A stretch of 40,110 nucleotides of DNA from Sphaerisporangium perillae (lineage in GTDB: Bacteria; Actinomycetota; Actinomycetes; Streptosporangiales; Streptosporangiaceae): NCBI RefSeq assembly GCF_023276435.1, contig NZ_JALLPO010000016.1, forward strand, positions 143,831 to 183,940. The letters are read 5' to 3'. This document shows, piece by piece, positions 16,610-24,197 of this stretch. The notes beneath the pieces were generated by a model. That model had not been told where the DNA came from. It did not search any database and saw nothing but the letters and a program-made list of their open reading frames with translations. Each line of letters opens with the position of its first letter. The stretch's first letter is position 1. Both the position numbers and the translations under genes were made by a program.

Positions 16610-18445
16610 TCAGCAGAGGATCCCGCCCCAGATGATGGTCACGGTTCTGGAGCCTCCGTTGGAGGTGAAGCGAACCTTGGAGGTGCTGCAGTACGGCGTG
16701 CCGTAGGCGGTGATCGTCGCCGAGCTCCCCGCCTGTATCCGTCCCTTCGAGGAGCTCAGGATGCCGCCCTCGGTGATCGTCGCGCGCCAGCTCACCGCCG
16801 CGCCCGGCGCCCTCAGCTTGATGTTCACATACGAGATGTAGTCGGAGTTCACTCGGATCTTGCTGGGGCTGACCTGCAGCAGGGGCTTGACCGTCCGCGT
16901 CGGCGAGGCGCGCGGGATCGGCGCGGGCTCCTTGGTGGGCTTCTCCTTGGTCTTGGACGGCGAGGGGACCGGCGTCGGTTCGGTCAGCGGCGGCGAAGCC
17001 GCAGGCGTGGTCGCCGTCACGCCGGGGGCGGGAGTGGGGGGCAGGGCCACTCCCGGGCTCTCCTTCTTCGCTCCACCGGTGGCCGAGGAGACCAGGGCCA
17101 CGGCGGCGGCGAGCGTGACGACGCCCGCCCCCGCGACGAGGGCGCGGTTGCGGCGCCTGCGGCGGCGCAGGCTCGTCAGCGCGTGCCTGTCCGTCCCCGG
17201 GAACGGCTCCGGCGGCACGGCGGACGGTCCCGTGCCTCTCGCCGCGGAGGCCGAGCCGGTGCCCGGAACGGCGGAGGCCGCGCTCCGCGGCAGGGTGGGC
17301 CGGCCCCGGGCCTGCGAGCCGGCCCGGCCCACGTCCGGGGACGCGGTGGGCCCGTCCGTGCCCGGAGGGGGGAGAGCCGGGCCGGCCCCCGGTGCCGGCG
17401 ACCCGGGCGGCGCCTGCGATGACGCCCCCTCCCTGGGACCCGGCCACAACGGCCGGGAGCTCAGCGGGATCGGCCCCTGGTAGGTGGGCGGAGTCGCGGG
17501 CCGGGGCGGCGGTGGCCCCGGCCAGGCCGGGCCGGCCGTGGCGGGCGGGATCTGCGGGACGGGCCCGAACCCGGCGGGCGGGGTCTGCGGACCGGGGCCG
17601 AACCCGGCGGGCGGGATCCGCGGGGCCGGGCCGAACCCGAGCTGCACCCCCTCCATGCGGGCCAGCAACTCGCGGGCCTCGGGCCGGCGGGCCGGGACCC
17701 GGTCCAGGCAGGCGGTGACGGAGTCCAGCAGCGCCCCGCTCAGCGCCGACAGATCCGGCACGCCGTTCAGGATCCGGTTGATCACCGCGGGCACCGAGTC
17801 TTGGCCGAACGGCGCGCGGCCGGTGGCGGCGTAGACGATGGTGCCCGCCCAGGCGAACATGTCGCTCTGGGGTCCGGGGATCGTCCCCGCCAGATGCTCC
17901 GGCGCGACGAAGGGGGAGGCGCCGGGCGGCCCGCCCGTCGCCGGCGGAGCATCGAGGACGCGCCCGACGGCGAAGTCGATGACCTGCGGGCCCTGCGGGC
18001 CGAGCAGCACGCTCTCCGGCCGGAAGTCGCCGTGCGCCATGCCCGCCTGGTGGATCGCCGTCAGCCCCGTCAGCGTGGCGATGGCGATCTCGGTGAGCGC
18101 GTCCCCCGAGCGGGGGCCCTGCTTCTCGACGACCTCCCACAGGGACGGGCCGTTGACGTACTCGGCGGCGTAGTACAGCCGGCCGTCGTGGACGCCGTAG
18201 GCGAGGATCCGGGCCACCCGAGGACCGGTCACGCGCTGCGCACGGCGCATCTCCACGCCGAACGAGCGCCGCGCCTGCTCCTCATCGGAGAATCGCCGGT
18301 GCAGCAGCTTCACGGCCACGCGGCCGCCTGACTCGGCATCGGCGGCGTAGACCACGCCCTGCCCGCCCTCACCGATCCGCCCAGTCACCCGGTACGAGGC
18401 GATCTTGGTGGGATCGGTGGGCCCTAAGGGCCTGGAAGCCGGCAA
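16610..18445 (-). CDS. Membrane Ser/Thr protein kinase-like receptor with degenerate catalytic motifs
   Basis: This 611-residue protein starts with a kinase domain: glycine loop GEGGQGVVY (25-33) and ATP-binding K46. The catalytic loop reads HGDFRPESVLL (138-148), where HRDxKxxN is usual: the Asp (D140) is kept, but Lys is Arg142 and the metal-binding Asn is Ser145. The DFG motif is DFA (157-159). A long Pro/Gly-rich juxtamembrane region with repeats of PPAGFGP follows, then a basic patch, one membrane helix (ALVAGAGVVTLAAAVALVSS) and a Pro/Thr-rich stalk. An extracellular roughly 95-residue beta-rich domain has cysteines in PYCSTS and at the final residue, which could pair. TTG at 18445 has GGGAGAG upstream and gives the family N-terminus. 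It is probably a sensor kinase or pseudokinase. Confidence 0.85.
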   Translation of the reverse strand: MPASRPLGPTDPTKIASYRVTGRIGEGGQGVVYAADAESGGRVAVKLLHRRFSDEEQARRSFGVEMRRAQRVTGPRVARILAYGVHDGRLYYAAEYVNGPSLWEVVEKQGPRSGDALTEIAIATLTGLTAIHQAGMAHGDFRPESVLLGPQGPQVIDFAVGRVLDAPPATGGPPGASPFVAPEHLAGTIPGPQSDMFAWAGTIVYAATGRAPFGQDSVPAVINRILNGVPDLSALSGALLDSVTACLDRVPARRPEARELLARMEGVQLGFGPAPRIPPAGFGPGPQTPPAGFGPVPQIPPATAGPAWPGPPPPRPATPPTYQGPIPLSSRPLWPGPREGASSQAPPGSPAPGAGPALPPPGTDGPTASPDVGRAGSQARGRPTLPRSAASAVPGTGSASAARGTGPSAVPPEPFPGTDRHALTSLRRRRRRNRALVAGAGVVTLAAAVALVSSATGGAKKESPGVALPPTPAPGVTATTPAASPPLTEPTPVPSPSKTKEKPTKEPAPIPRASPTRTVKPLLQVSPSKIRVNSDYISYVNIKLRAPGAAVSWRATITEGGILSSSKGRIQAGSSATITAYGTPYCSTSKVRFTSNGGSRTVTIIWGGILC

Positions 18446-18512
18446 TCGAGCTCTCCCTCGGCATGTGAACGCTAGGTGCCGGCGCCCCCCACCCACGGCG
18501 GCAAGATTCTGC

Positions 18513-18564
18513 CACGTTGGAACGTGACTAAGTACGGTTTTGTGTCATCGATCCCGATCGACAC
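18513..18564. promoter_or_regulatory. Inverted repeats in the kinase/mshC divergent region
   Basis: CACGTT-GG-AACGTG (18513-18526) is a perfect 14-bp palindrome. A second imperfect inverted repeat, GTGTC...CGATC-CC-GATCG...ACAC (18542-18564), follows. Their place between two divergent genes suits an operator, but no known regulator is assigned. Confidence 0.4.
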
Positions 18565-18616
18565 TCCGGCACCAAAACGGACACCCCGGGGTGATCGCAC
18601 CACTCTGCCGCATGGA

Positions 18617-18622
18617 TAGGCT
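18617..18622 (+). promoter_or_regulatory. -10 box of leaderless mshC
   Basis: TAGGCT lies exactly 6 nt before the mshC ATG, and no ribosome binding site is present, so mshC is probably transcribed as a leaderless mRNA. The same hexamer precedes uppP and metH. Confidence 0.55.
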
Positions 18623-18628
18623 CAGGGC

Positions 18629-19852
18629 ATGCGATCGTGGTCCGCTCCCGAGATCCCTTCTCTGCCCGGCGCCGGCCTTCCCCTCCGGCTCTACGACACC
18701 TCGGCCAGGGGGGTCAGGGACACCTCCCCGGGACCCAAGGCACGGATGTACGTCTGCGGCATCACGCCCTACGACGCGACCCATCTCGGGCACGCCAACA
18801 CCTATCTCGCCTTCGACCTGGCGAACCGGATGTGGCGGGACGCCGGCCACGAGGTCCACTTCACGCAGAACGCCACCGACGTCGACGATCCGCTGCTCGA
18901 GCGCGCCGAGCAGACGGGCGTCGACTGGCGGGAGCTCGCGGAGAGGGAGATCGAGCTCTACCGCACCGACATGGAGGCGCTGCGCATCGTCCCCCCGGAC
19001 GACTACGTCGGCGTCACCGAGGTCGTCGGCCAGGTCGCCGAGCTGATCGGCCGGCTGAAGGACAAGGGCGCCACCTACCAGGTCGACGACGACGTCTACT
19101 TCTCGGTCGCCGCCGCGCCGAAGTTCGGCGCGGTCTCGGGATACCCCGAGGAGCGGATGCTGGAGCTATTCGCCGAGCGCGGCGGCGATCCCGAGCGCCC
19201 GGGGAAGCGCCACCCGCTCGACTGGCTGCTGTGGCGGGCCGAGCGCCCGGGTGAGCCGTCCTGGGCCTCGCCGCTCGGCCCCGGCCGGCCCGGCTGGCAC
19301 GTCGAGTGCACCACGATCGCGCTGAACCGCCTCGGCAGCGGGTTCGACGTGTCGGGCGGCGGCTCGGACCTGATCTTCCCGCACCACGAGATGGGCGCCA
19401 GCGAGGGGCACGTCGCCACGGGGGAGTGGCCCTTCGCCAAGGCGTACGTGCACGCGGGCATGGTCGGCCTCGACGGCGAGAAGATGTCCAAGTCCCGGGG
19501 CAACCTGGTCTTCGTCTCCCGGCTCCGGGCCGAGCACGACCCGATGGCGGTGCGGCTGGCGCTGCTCGCCCACCACTACCGCGAAGACTGGGAGTGGACC
19601 GGCGACCAGATCGTCTCCGCGACCGAGCGGCTGGCCCGCTGGCGCGCGGCGTTCGCCTGCCCGGCCGGCCCCGACGCCCTGCCCGTGCTGCGGCGCGTCC
19701 GCGAGCGCATGACCGACGACCTCGACGCGCCGGGAGCCCTCGCGGCGATCGACGACTGGGCGGCCCGGGCGGTCGCGGGGGAGGGCGGCGACGCCGGCGC
19801 CCCCGCCCTGGTCCGCGCCACCGCCGACTCGCTCCTCGGCATCGCCCTCTGA
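18629..19852 (+). CDS. mshC: Cysteine:glucosaminyl-inositol ligase (mycothiol biosynthesis)
   Basis: This 407-residue enzyme is a cysteinyl-tRNA-synthetase paralogue that joins cysteine to 1-D-myo-inosityl 2-amino-2-deoxy-alpha-D-glucopyranoside, the ATP-dependent third reaction of mycothiol synthesis. Zinc ligands are C43 (in [16 protein letters not shown]), C227 and H252. The class I signatures are HLGH (52-55) and KMSKS (285-289). The N-terminus [16 protein letters not shown] is diagnostic of MshC rather than CysS, and the tRNA-binding C-terminal domain is absent. Mycothiol replaces glutathione in actinobacteria, so this gene fixes the broad taxonomy. It closes the conserved block that begins with uppP. 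Confidence 0.96.
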   Translation: MRSWSAPEIPSLPGAGLPLRLYDTSARGVRDTSPGPKARMYVCGITPYDATHLGHANTYLAFDLANRMWRDAGHEVHFTQNATDVDDPLLERAEQTGVDWRELAEREIELYRTDMEALRIVPPDDYVGVTEVVGQVAELIGRLKDKGATYQVDDDVYFSVAAAPKFGAVSGYPEERMLELFAERGGDPERPGKRHPLDWLLWRAERPGEPSWASPLGPGRPGWHVECTTIALNRLGSGFDVSGGGSDLIFPHHEMGASEGHVATGEWPFAKAYVHAGMVGLDGEKMSKSRGNLVFVSRLRAEHDPMAVRLALLAHHYREDWEWTGDQIVSATERLARWRAAFACPAGPDALPVLRRVRERMTDDLDAPGALAAIDDWAARAVAGEGGDAGAPALVRATADSLLGIAL

Positions 19853-19854
19853 CA

Positions 19855-19902
19855 CCACGCCGGGGCCAGTGGGTTCACATGGTCCTGGTGGCCCGCGTCG
19901 TG
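19855..19902. terminator. Imperfect hairpin between mshC and the gas vesicle cluster
   Basis: CACCACGCCGGGGCCA (19855-19870) can pair, with three bulges, to TGGCCCGCGTCGTG (19889-19902). It lies just after the mshC stop and just beyond the convergent gvpK stop, where a two-way terminator is expected. Confidence 0.4.
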
Positions 19903-19930
19903 CGATCGCCCGTGCGGCGCGGGCGGAGGC

Positions 19931-20572
19931 TCAGTCGGTGGGCAGGAGCGTGCCCAGGGGCCCGAGATCGAGGTTCAGGTCGGAGGGGGACAGGTCGAAG
20001 CGCTCGCACAGCTCCGTCATGGCCTCCTCCAGCCGCATCAGCGTGAGCCCGAGCGTCTCGATCTGGTCGTCGGACAGGTCGCCCTGGTCCATGCGCCGCA
20101 CGCACTGGCGCTCCACGAGCTGCCGGACCAGCTCGACCAGCGTGAGCACCAGGCGGGTCAGGTCACGCTCGACCGTCTCAGGGTCGGTGTCCAGCCGCCA
20201 TGGCCCCGACCGCGACCGGCGGGGTTCACGGTAAGGACCCGATCCCGGCGTGGGCTCGGGGTACGGGCCGGGTGTGGGTTCGGGGTACGGACCGGGCCCC
20301 GGCGGGGGCGTGGGTCCGGGATGCGGGCCCGGCGGTGGTTCGGGATATGGGCCGGGCGTGGGCGGGGGCGTGGGCTCAGGGTACGGGCCGGGCGTGGGTT
20401 CGGGATGCGGGCCGGGCGTGGGCACGGGGTACGGGTCAGGTCCTGGCGGGGGCATGGGTTCGGGATGTGGGCCGGGTGGGGGCGTGGGTTCGGGGTAGGG
20501 GCCGGGCCTCGGCGGCGGCTTGCGGCCGGGACGCGGCTGCGGCGGGGTGGGCTCACGGCCGGGATCGCCCAT
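19931..20572 (-). CDS. gvpK: Gas vesicle protein GvpK with long proline-repeat N-terminus
   Basis: The C-terminal part (about 126-213) is a complete GvpK: ERDLTRLVLTLVELVRQLVE, then LGLTLMRLEEAMTELCERF and the closing DLNLDLGPLG. GvpK is an accessory protein needed for gas vesicle assembly in many species. Ordinary GvpK proteins are about 85-120 residues. Here nearly 120 residues precede the core, made of about nine imperfect PGP(Y/H)PEPT units plus Pro-rich linkers. The reading frame is open throughout, and the ATG overlaps the gvpS stop by 20 nt, so translation from 20572 is supported. It is the last gene of the cluster. Confidence 0.9.
   Translation of the reverse strand: MGDPGREPTPPQPRPGRKPPPRPGPYPEPTPPPGPHPEPMPPPGPDPYPVPTPGPHPEPTPGPYPEPTPPPTPGPYPEPPPGPHPGPTPPPGPGPYPEPTPGPYPEPTPGSGPYREPRRSRSGPWRLDTDPETVERDLTRLVLTLVELVRQLVERQCVRRMDQGDLSDDQIETLGLTLMRLEEAMTELCERFDLSPSDLNLDLGPLGTLLPTD
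20222..20512 (-). repeat. Proline-rich coding repeat in gvpK
   Basis: Imperfect units of about 24-30 bp encode PGP(Y/H)PEPT at roughly residues 23, 33, 53, 61, 73, 81, 93 and 101, with PPP linkers. The repeat is extreme enough to give a Gly-rich shadow frame on the opposite strand, which is not considered coding. Confidence 0.85.
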
Positions 20573-20798
20573 GGCGGACCCCCGTTTCCAGCGGCTCGGA
20601 CTCCCGTACGGACATGATCAGCGCCCGCAGGGAGATGCGCACCAGGTCGATGTCGGCGATGGAGAGGACCAGGTCGCCGGTGATCACGACGCCTCCCGCC
20701 AGCAGGCGGTCCAGCAGGTCCACCAGGGCGACGCGCTCGGCGGGCAGCCTGCCCTCGGCGGCCAGCTCGGCGCCCCGCGGCGCGAACTCACGGACCAT
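20553..20798 (-). CDS. gvpS: Gas vesicle protein GvpS (small GvpA-family member)
   Basis: This 81-residue GvpA-superfamily protein has the core RVALVDLLDRLLAGGVVITG followed by DLVLSIADIDLVRISLRALI, which matches actinobacterial GvpS rather than the main shell protein. It is a minor, probably structural or nucleating component. The ATG at 20798 overlaps the end of gvpL by 11 nt, and its own end overlaps gvpK by 20 nt, so the three genes are translationally coupled. Confidence 0.88.
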   Translation of the reverse strand: MVREFAPRGAELAAEGRLPAERVALVDLLDRLLAGGVVITGDLVLSIADIDLVRISLRALIMSVRESEPLETGVRHGRSRP

Positions 20799-21762
20799 CG
20801 CGGTCCTCCGGGGCCGCGCCGGCGGCCTCCAGTGCGGTGAAGGAGTACGGCGCCCACGGCCCGGTGAGCTCGAGCTGCACTCCCGGCCCGCGAAGCGCCT
20901 CCAGCGTGGCGGCGAACTCCTCGCGGCGCTCCTCGTCCACCAGGTAGGCGCCGTTGAGCAGCATCCACTCCTCGCGCCCCGAGAGCTGCGGATCCTGGGG
21001 GCGGTGCCGCGTGCTCGCGACCGCGACGTCCGCCAGGGCGGCGTGGATCCGCTCGGCGCGCTCGGCGGCCTCGCGCCAGGCCTGGTCGCGGCTGCGCAGG
21101 CTCGCCTTGCGGCGCCGGAGGTATTCGGTGCCCGGCTTCGTGCTCGGCGGCTCGCGGCCCGCCAGACCGCCCGAGGTCTCCGAGACCGCCGAGGTCCCTG
21201 AGGTGGCCGACGTGCCGGCGGTCCCCGAGGTCCCTGAGGTGGCCGGGGTGCCGGCGGTCTCCGAGGTCGCCGAGGTGCCGGCAGTGCCTGAGGTCGGGGA
21301 GGTCTTTGAGGTGGGCGTGGGGTGGGCGGTGCCTGAGGCCGCCGGCGCGGCGGGCCGGTCCGCGTACGCCTTCACGCCCCACTCCCGGCGCCCGGCGACC
21401 TGCGCCAAGATGGCGGCGAACTCGCCGCGCCGCCGGTCCAGCATGTCGCGGACCTGGTCGTCGCCGCTGTAGACGGTCACCAGCCGCACCGGGGCGGTGG
21501 CGGCGGTCTCGGCCACGGCCTCCACGACGCGGTGGTGGGCGCGGGCGGTCTCGCCGACCCAGTCCAGGTCTTCCAGCGAGCGCCGCAGCGGCTCCTCCCC
21601 GAACTCCTCCAACGGCACGGTGCTCACGTACGCGACCAGCCCCGCATGGGTGATGGCGCGCACCGGCGCCCCGGTCACGCCCTCCAGCCCGGAGAGGGCG
21701 GCCGGATCGGCGCGGTCCTCCTGCCGGGTGACCGCGTACAGGTACGTTCCCGTGTCAGCCAC
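20788..21762 (-). CDS. gvpL: Gas vesicle protein GvpL with Ser/Thr/Gly repeat insert
   Basis: This 324-residue GvpL/GvpF-family protein has an N-terminal domain TYLYAVTRQE...THAGLVAYVSTVPLEEFGEE and a C-terminal domain ending QLELTGPWAPYSFTALE, both typical. The proteins act in shell assembly and bind GvpA. Between the halves (about residues 142-198) is a low-complexity segment built from GTSATSE/GTPATSG/GTSGTAG units, absent from ordinary GvpL/F proteins of about 240-280 residues. The GTG start at 21762 overlaps the stop of the small Thr-rich ORF upstream, with GAGGAG close before it. The downstream gvpS overlaps by 11 nt. Confidence 0.9.
   Translation of the reverse strand: MADTGTYLYAVTRQEDRADPAALSGLEGVTGAPVRAITHAGLVAYVSTVPLEEFGEEPLRRSLEDLDWVGETARAHHRVVEAVAETAATAPVRLVTVYSGDDQVRDMLDRRRGEFAAILAQVAGRREWGVKAYADRPAAPAASGTAHPTPTSKTSPTSGTAGTSATSETAGTPATSGTSGTAGTSATSGTSAVSETSGGLAGREPPSTKPGTEYLRRRKASLRSRDQAWREAAERAERIHAALADVAVASTRHRPQDPQLSGREEWMLLNGAYLVDEERREEFAATLEALRGPGVQLELTGPWAPYSFTALEAAGAAPEDRDGP
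21169..21339 (-). repeat. Tandem repeat encoding the GvpL linker
   Basis: Imperfect repeats of 9-24 bp (plus-strand reading GAGGTCCCTGAGGTGGCCG and variants) encode alternating S/T/G/A residues. No frameshift occurs across the repeat, and unit number may vary between strains. Confidence 0.8.
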
Positions 21763-21991
21763 CGCGCTCCTCCTCGCAGGCGAGCCCCGGATACGGCCCC
21801 ACGCCGGTCGGCACCGTCCTCCCGCCGACGATCGTCGGGTGGGGGCCGGGGTCGGTCGTCGTGATTCTCGGTCGGGGGTCCGTGGCGGTCGTCGTGGTGC
21901 TCGGGCGGAGGTCAGGGTCGGTCGTCGTGGTGGTCGGGTGGGGGGACGGGGCGACTGGCGTGGTGGTCGGGTTGGGGGTCGGGTCAGTCAT
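21755..21991 (-). CDS. Small Thr/Pro-rich protein in the gas vesicle operon, unknown
   Basis: This 78-residue ORF is not a recognised Gvp family. It is rich in Thr, Pro and Asp with repeated TTTTDP-type blocks (TTTTTDPDLRP, TTTTATDPRP, ITTTDPGP), then a short Gly/Pro segment with one Cys near the end; there is no membrane segment. Evidence that it is translated: its ATG overlaps the gvpJ stop by 8 nt, GGGAGA lies just upstream, and its TGA overlaps the GTG start of gvpL, so it exactly fills the gvpJ-gvpL gap. The repeat could keep a frame open by chance in GC-rich DNA, which lowers confidence. Confidence 0.6.
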   Translation of the reverse strand: MTDPTPNPTTTPVAPSPHPTTTTTDPDLRPSTTTTATDPRPRITTTDPGPHPTIVGGRTVPTGVGPYPGLACEEERGG

Positions 21992-22466
21992 CGCGGTTCT
22001 CCCTGCGGGTGGGCCGGTAGGCGGTCTCGCGCTCGGGCTCGTAGGTGCGGGCCCTTCGCGGGCGCTCGAGCCGCCGGGGCTCGGGCTCCTCCCGCTCGTC
22101 CTCCACCTCGAGCCGCTCGTCCTCGACCACCGCGAGCTGCTCGCCTTCGACCGCGGCGAGCCGGCGCCGCAGCCGGCGGTTCTCCTCCACCAGGTCGTGG
22201 TCCTTGGAGCTGAGCCACGGATCGTGCTCCCACCAGTCGATGCCGAGCTCCCGCGCCGTGTCGACCGACGCGATCAGCAGCCGCAGCTTGATGGTGAGCA
22301 GCTCGATGTCCAGCAGGTTCACCCGGATGTCGCCCACGATCACGACGCCGCGGTCCAGCACGCGTTCCAGGATGTCGCCGAGGTTGCCGCCCGAGTCGCG
22401 TGCCACGGGCGCGCGCGGCGCGCTGTAGGAGGACATCACGTTCGCGGGTCGCGTCGGATCGGACAT
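21984..22466 (-). CDS. gvpJ: Gas vesicle protein GvpJ
   Basis: This 160-residue GvpA-superfamily protein has the core LGDILERVLDRGVVIVGDIR, then LLDIELLTIKLRLLIASVDT and ARELGIDWWEHDPWLS. The WWEhDP element marks GvpJ-type proteins, minor shell or tip components, rather than GvpA. After the core comes a predicted coiled coil (VEENRRLRRRLAAVEGEQL) and a charged Glu/Arg tail. The ATG lies 1 nt after the gvpO stop. The gene overlaps the small Thr-rich ORF by 8 nt. Confidence 0.9.
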   Translation of the reverse strand: MSDPTRPANVMSSYSAPRAPVARDSGGNLGDILERVLDRGVVIVGDIRVNLLDIELLTIKLRLLIASVDTARELGIDWWEHDPWLSSKDHDLVEENRRLRRRLAAVEGEQLAVVEDERLEVEDEREEPEPRRLERPRRARTYEPERETAYRPTRRENRDD

Positions 22467-22467
22467 G

Positions 22468-22890
22468 TCAGTACACCCCGCCCGTGTCGCCCTTGGCGCG
22501 CTTGTAGCTGCGTACCCTCCGGTAGGAGACCAGGTCGCCCTCGGAGTCCAGGTCGATCGCGTAGATCGCCAGCGTGTCGCCGGAGGAGGGGATCCGATGG
22601 TCTTCGACCACCTCCACCTCGACGCTCCAGCCGTCGCCCGCAGGCTTCACGAGCGTGACGCCCTCGATGTCCTTGCCGGTCAGGTCGGTCATGTAGTCCA
22701 GCCCGGCGCGCCCGGCGGTGGCCGCCGTCAGGCGCCGGGACGTCCGCGCCCTCCGGCGCCCCGGCTCCGGCTTCGGCTCCTCGTCGAGGAATTCCTCCTC
22801 CACGGCGTCGTCACCGGCCCTGTCGTACTCGTAGGGGTCGCCGGGACGGCCGGCGATCCGCTCACCACGGGGTCTGCGACTGGCAGGCAC
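22468..22890 (-). CDS. gvpO: Gas vesicle protein GvpO
   Basis: This protein of about 140 residues has a GvpO domain in its C-terminal half (GRAGLDYMTDLTGKDIEGVT ... VEVEVVEDHRIPSSGDTLAIYAIDLDSEG ... YRRVRSYKRA). GvpO is an accessory and possibly regulatory protein found in actinomycete and haloarchaeal clusters. The N-terminal roughly 55 residues are charged and likely disordered. The GTG at 22890 is preferred because AGGAGG lies 7 nt upstream; an ATG at 22896 would be only 2 nt from that site. The 221 nt between this gene and gvpG (22891-23111) contain a GGCGGCGCCGCC palindrome and no ORF I support. Confidence 0.88.
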   Translation of the reverse strand: MPASRRPRGERIAGRPGDPYEYDRAGDDAVEEEFLDEEPKPEPGRRRARTSRRLTAATAGRAGLDYMTDLTGKDIEGVTLVKPAGDGWSVEVEVVEDHRIPSSGDTLAIYAIDLDSEGDLVSYRRVRSYKRAKGDTGGVY

Positions 22891-23111
22891 CCCCATCACC
22901 TCCTTGCGCCCGGCCTTGCCGCCGCGGGCGGGCGGCCGGTGAACGTGCGTGACCCCCGCAAGTGCGAGGTCCACATACCTTCACCGGGTCGCCTTTCCTT
23001 TCCGCCCGCTGTGGCGTCCGCGAAATCGGCGCCGCGACGACGAGAAAGTGGTACGGCGATGGCGGCGCCGCCGTACGTCGGCCGACCCGGCGAACGTTCG
23101 TGGACATCGCA

Positions 23112-23333
23112 CTAGCCGATCATCCGCTGCAGGATCTCCTCGGTGGCGCGGGCGCTCTCCTCCTCGGAGATCTGCCCTGCCGCCCGCGCCTGCTCGACCT
23201 CCTCGAGCTGCCGTCGTACGGACGCCGGATCGTGGAGCTGCTGCTCCACCTGTTCCTCGATGAGCTCGCCGAGCCGGATCAGCACCTGGACCGGCGCGAG
23301 CGGCCACCCGAAGAGGAGCTTGAACAGGCCCAT
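23112..23333 (-). CDS. gvpG: Gas vesicle protein GvpG
   Basis: This 73-residue protein opens MGLFKLLFGWPLAPVQVLIR, the typical GvpG N-terminus, then continues as an amphipathic, probably coiled-coil helix (LGELIEEQVEQQLHDPASVR...). GvpG is a small accessory protein required with GvpF for vesicle formation. It starts 16 nt after gvpF, with AGGTGG upstream. The following gap of about 220 nt to gvpO is the longest within the cluster apart from the gvpZ-gvpA gap. Confidence 0.92.
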   Translation of the reverse strand: MGLFKLLFGWPLAPVQVLIRLGELIEEQVEQQLHDPASVRRQLEEVEQARAAGQISEEESARATEEILQRMIG

Positions 23334-23349
23334 CTCCCTGCCACCTTCT

Positions 23350-24195
23350 TCACCTCTGCGTCGTGACGAAGTCGTAGGGCGCCTGCGGGCCGAGCAGCCG
23401 CAGGGTGACGCGGTCGGCCCAGCGGCGGCCGAACTCCTCGAGGGCCGCCTCGAACTCCTCCTGCCGGTCGGCCTCCACCAGGGCGGCCAGGTGGGCGGCG
23501 TCCTCCTCGTGGGTCGGCTCCCTGATGACGATCGTGACGGCGTGCGGGGCCAGGCCCTCGGCGAGCTCCTGGGTGTCGGCGTCGCGCTTGGCCTCGATCG
23601 ACTGGTTGATGATCTCGCCGAGCCGGATGCGCGCGTCCCAGGTCGCCTCCTCGGGGAGCTCGCGGATCTCCTCGCGCAGGCGGGCCGCCTCCGGCTGCTC
23701 GCGCAGAACTTCCCGCAGGACCGTGCCCTCCTCGTAGCGGGCCTTGACCACGTACTGCGCCCGCCCCTCGAGCTGCTCCAGCGCCTCGTGGAACTCGTCG
23801 TGATGGGGTGCCAGCAGCTCCCGGACGACCGCCTCCGGGCTCTCCATGACCGCCCCGAAGCGCAGCGGGAGCACCGGCACTTCCGCGGCCACGTCGTCCA
23901 GCAGGTTCTGGTGCGCCATCAGATCCTGCGGCTTGCCGAGGGGACGGTTCGGCCGCAGGTCGCTGATCAGCGCCGCGATGTCCTGGTGACGGACCAGCCT
24001 GATCTCGCCCGGCGGGTCGCCCACGCCGCGGGCCTCGGGGGTCAGCTCGACGTCCGCGGGCAGGATGCCGTAGATGTACGACGCCGTCGCCCGCTCCTCC
24101 TTCGGGCCAGGCGTGCCGGCCTCCTCGCCGGCCCGGTCGGAGCCCTGCGCCGCGGGACGGGGCTTGGAGCGTGCCGTCTCGGTGGAACGTGCCAT
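23350..24195 (-). CDS. gvpF: Gas vesicle protein GvpF
   Basis: This 281-residue protein is a GvpL/GvpF-family member. The N-terminal domain starts at YIYGILPADVEL (near residue 40) and continues with VPVLPLRFGAVMESPEAVVR, a family hallmark; the C-terminal domain ends LRLLGPQAPYDFV. GvpF binds GvpA and is thought to act at the growing shell. The first roughly 38 residues are charged and disordered. The ATG begins 2 nt after the gvpA stop, with GGAGGA in the end of gvpA as ribosome binding site. Confidence 0.93.
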   Translation of the reverse strand: MARSTETARSKPRPAAQGSDRAGEEAGTPGPKEERATASYIYGILPADVELTPEARGVGDPPGEIRLVRHQDIAALISDLRPNRPLGKPQDLMAHQNLLDDVAAEVPVLPLRFGAVMESPEAVVRELLAPHHDEFHEALEQLEGRAQYVVKARYEEGTVLREVLREQPEAARLREEIRELPEEATWDARIRLGEIINQSIEAKRDADTQELAEGLAPHAVTIVIREPTHEEDAAHLAALVEADRQEEFEAALEEFGRRWADRVTLRLLGPQAPYDFVTTQR

Positions 24196-24197
24196 GG

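Noticed and set aside
20250..20498. Plus-strand Gly-rich ORF (GSGYGPGVG repeats) opposite gvpK
   Set aside because: It is the reverse reading of the GvpK proline repeat; it has no ribosome binding site and no independent support.
22891..23111. Possible extra small gene between gvpG and gvpO
   Set aside because: Short frames exist on both strands, but none has a ribosome binding site or recognisable sequence; it is treated as intergenic with a GC palindrome.
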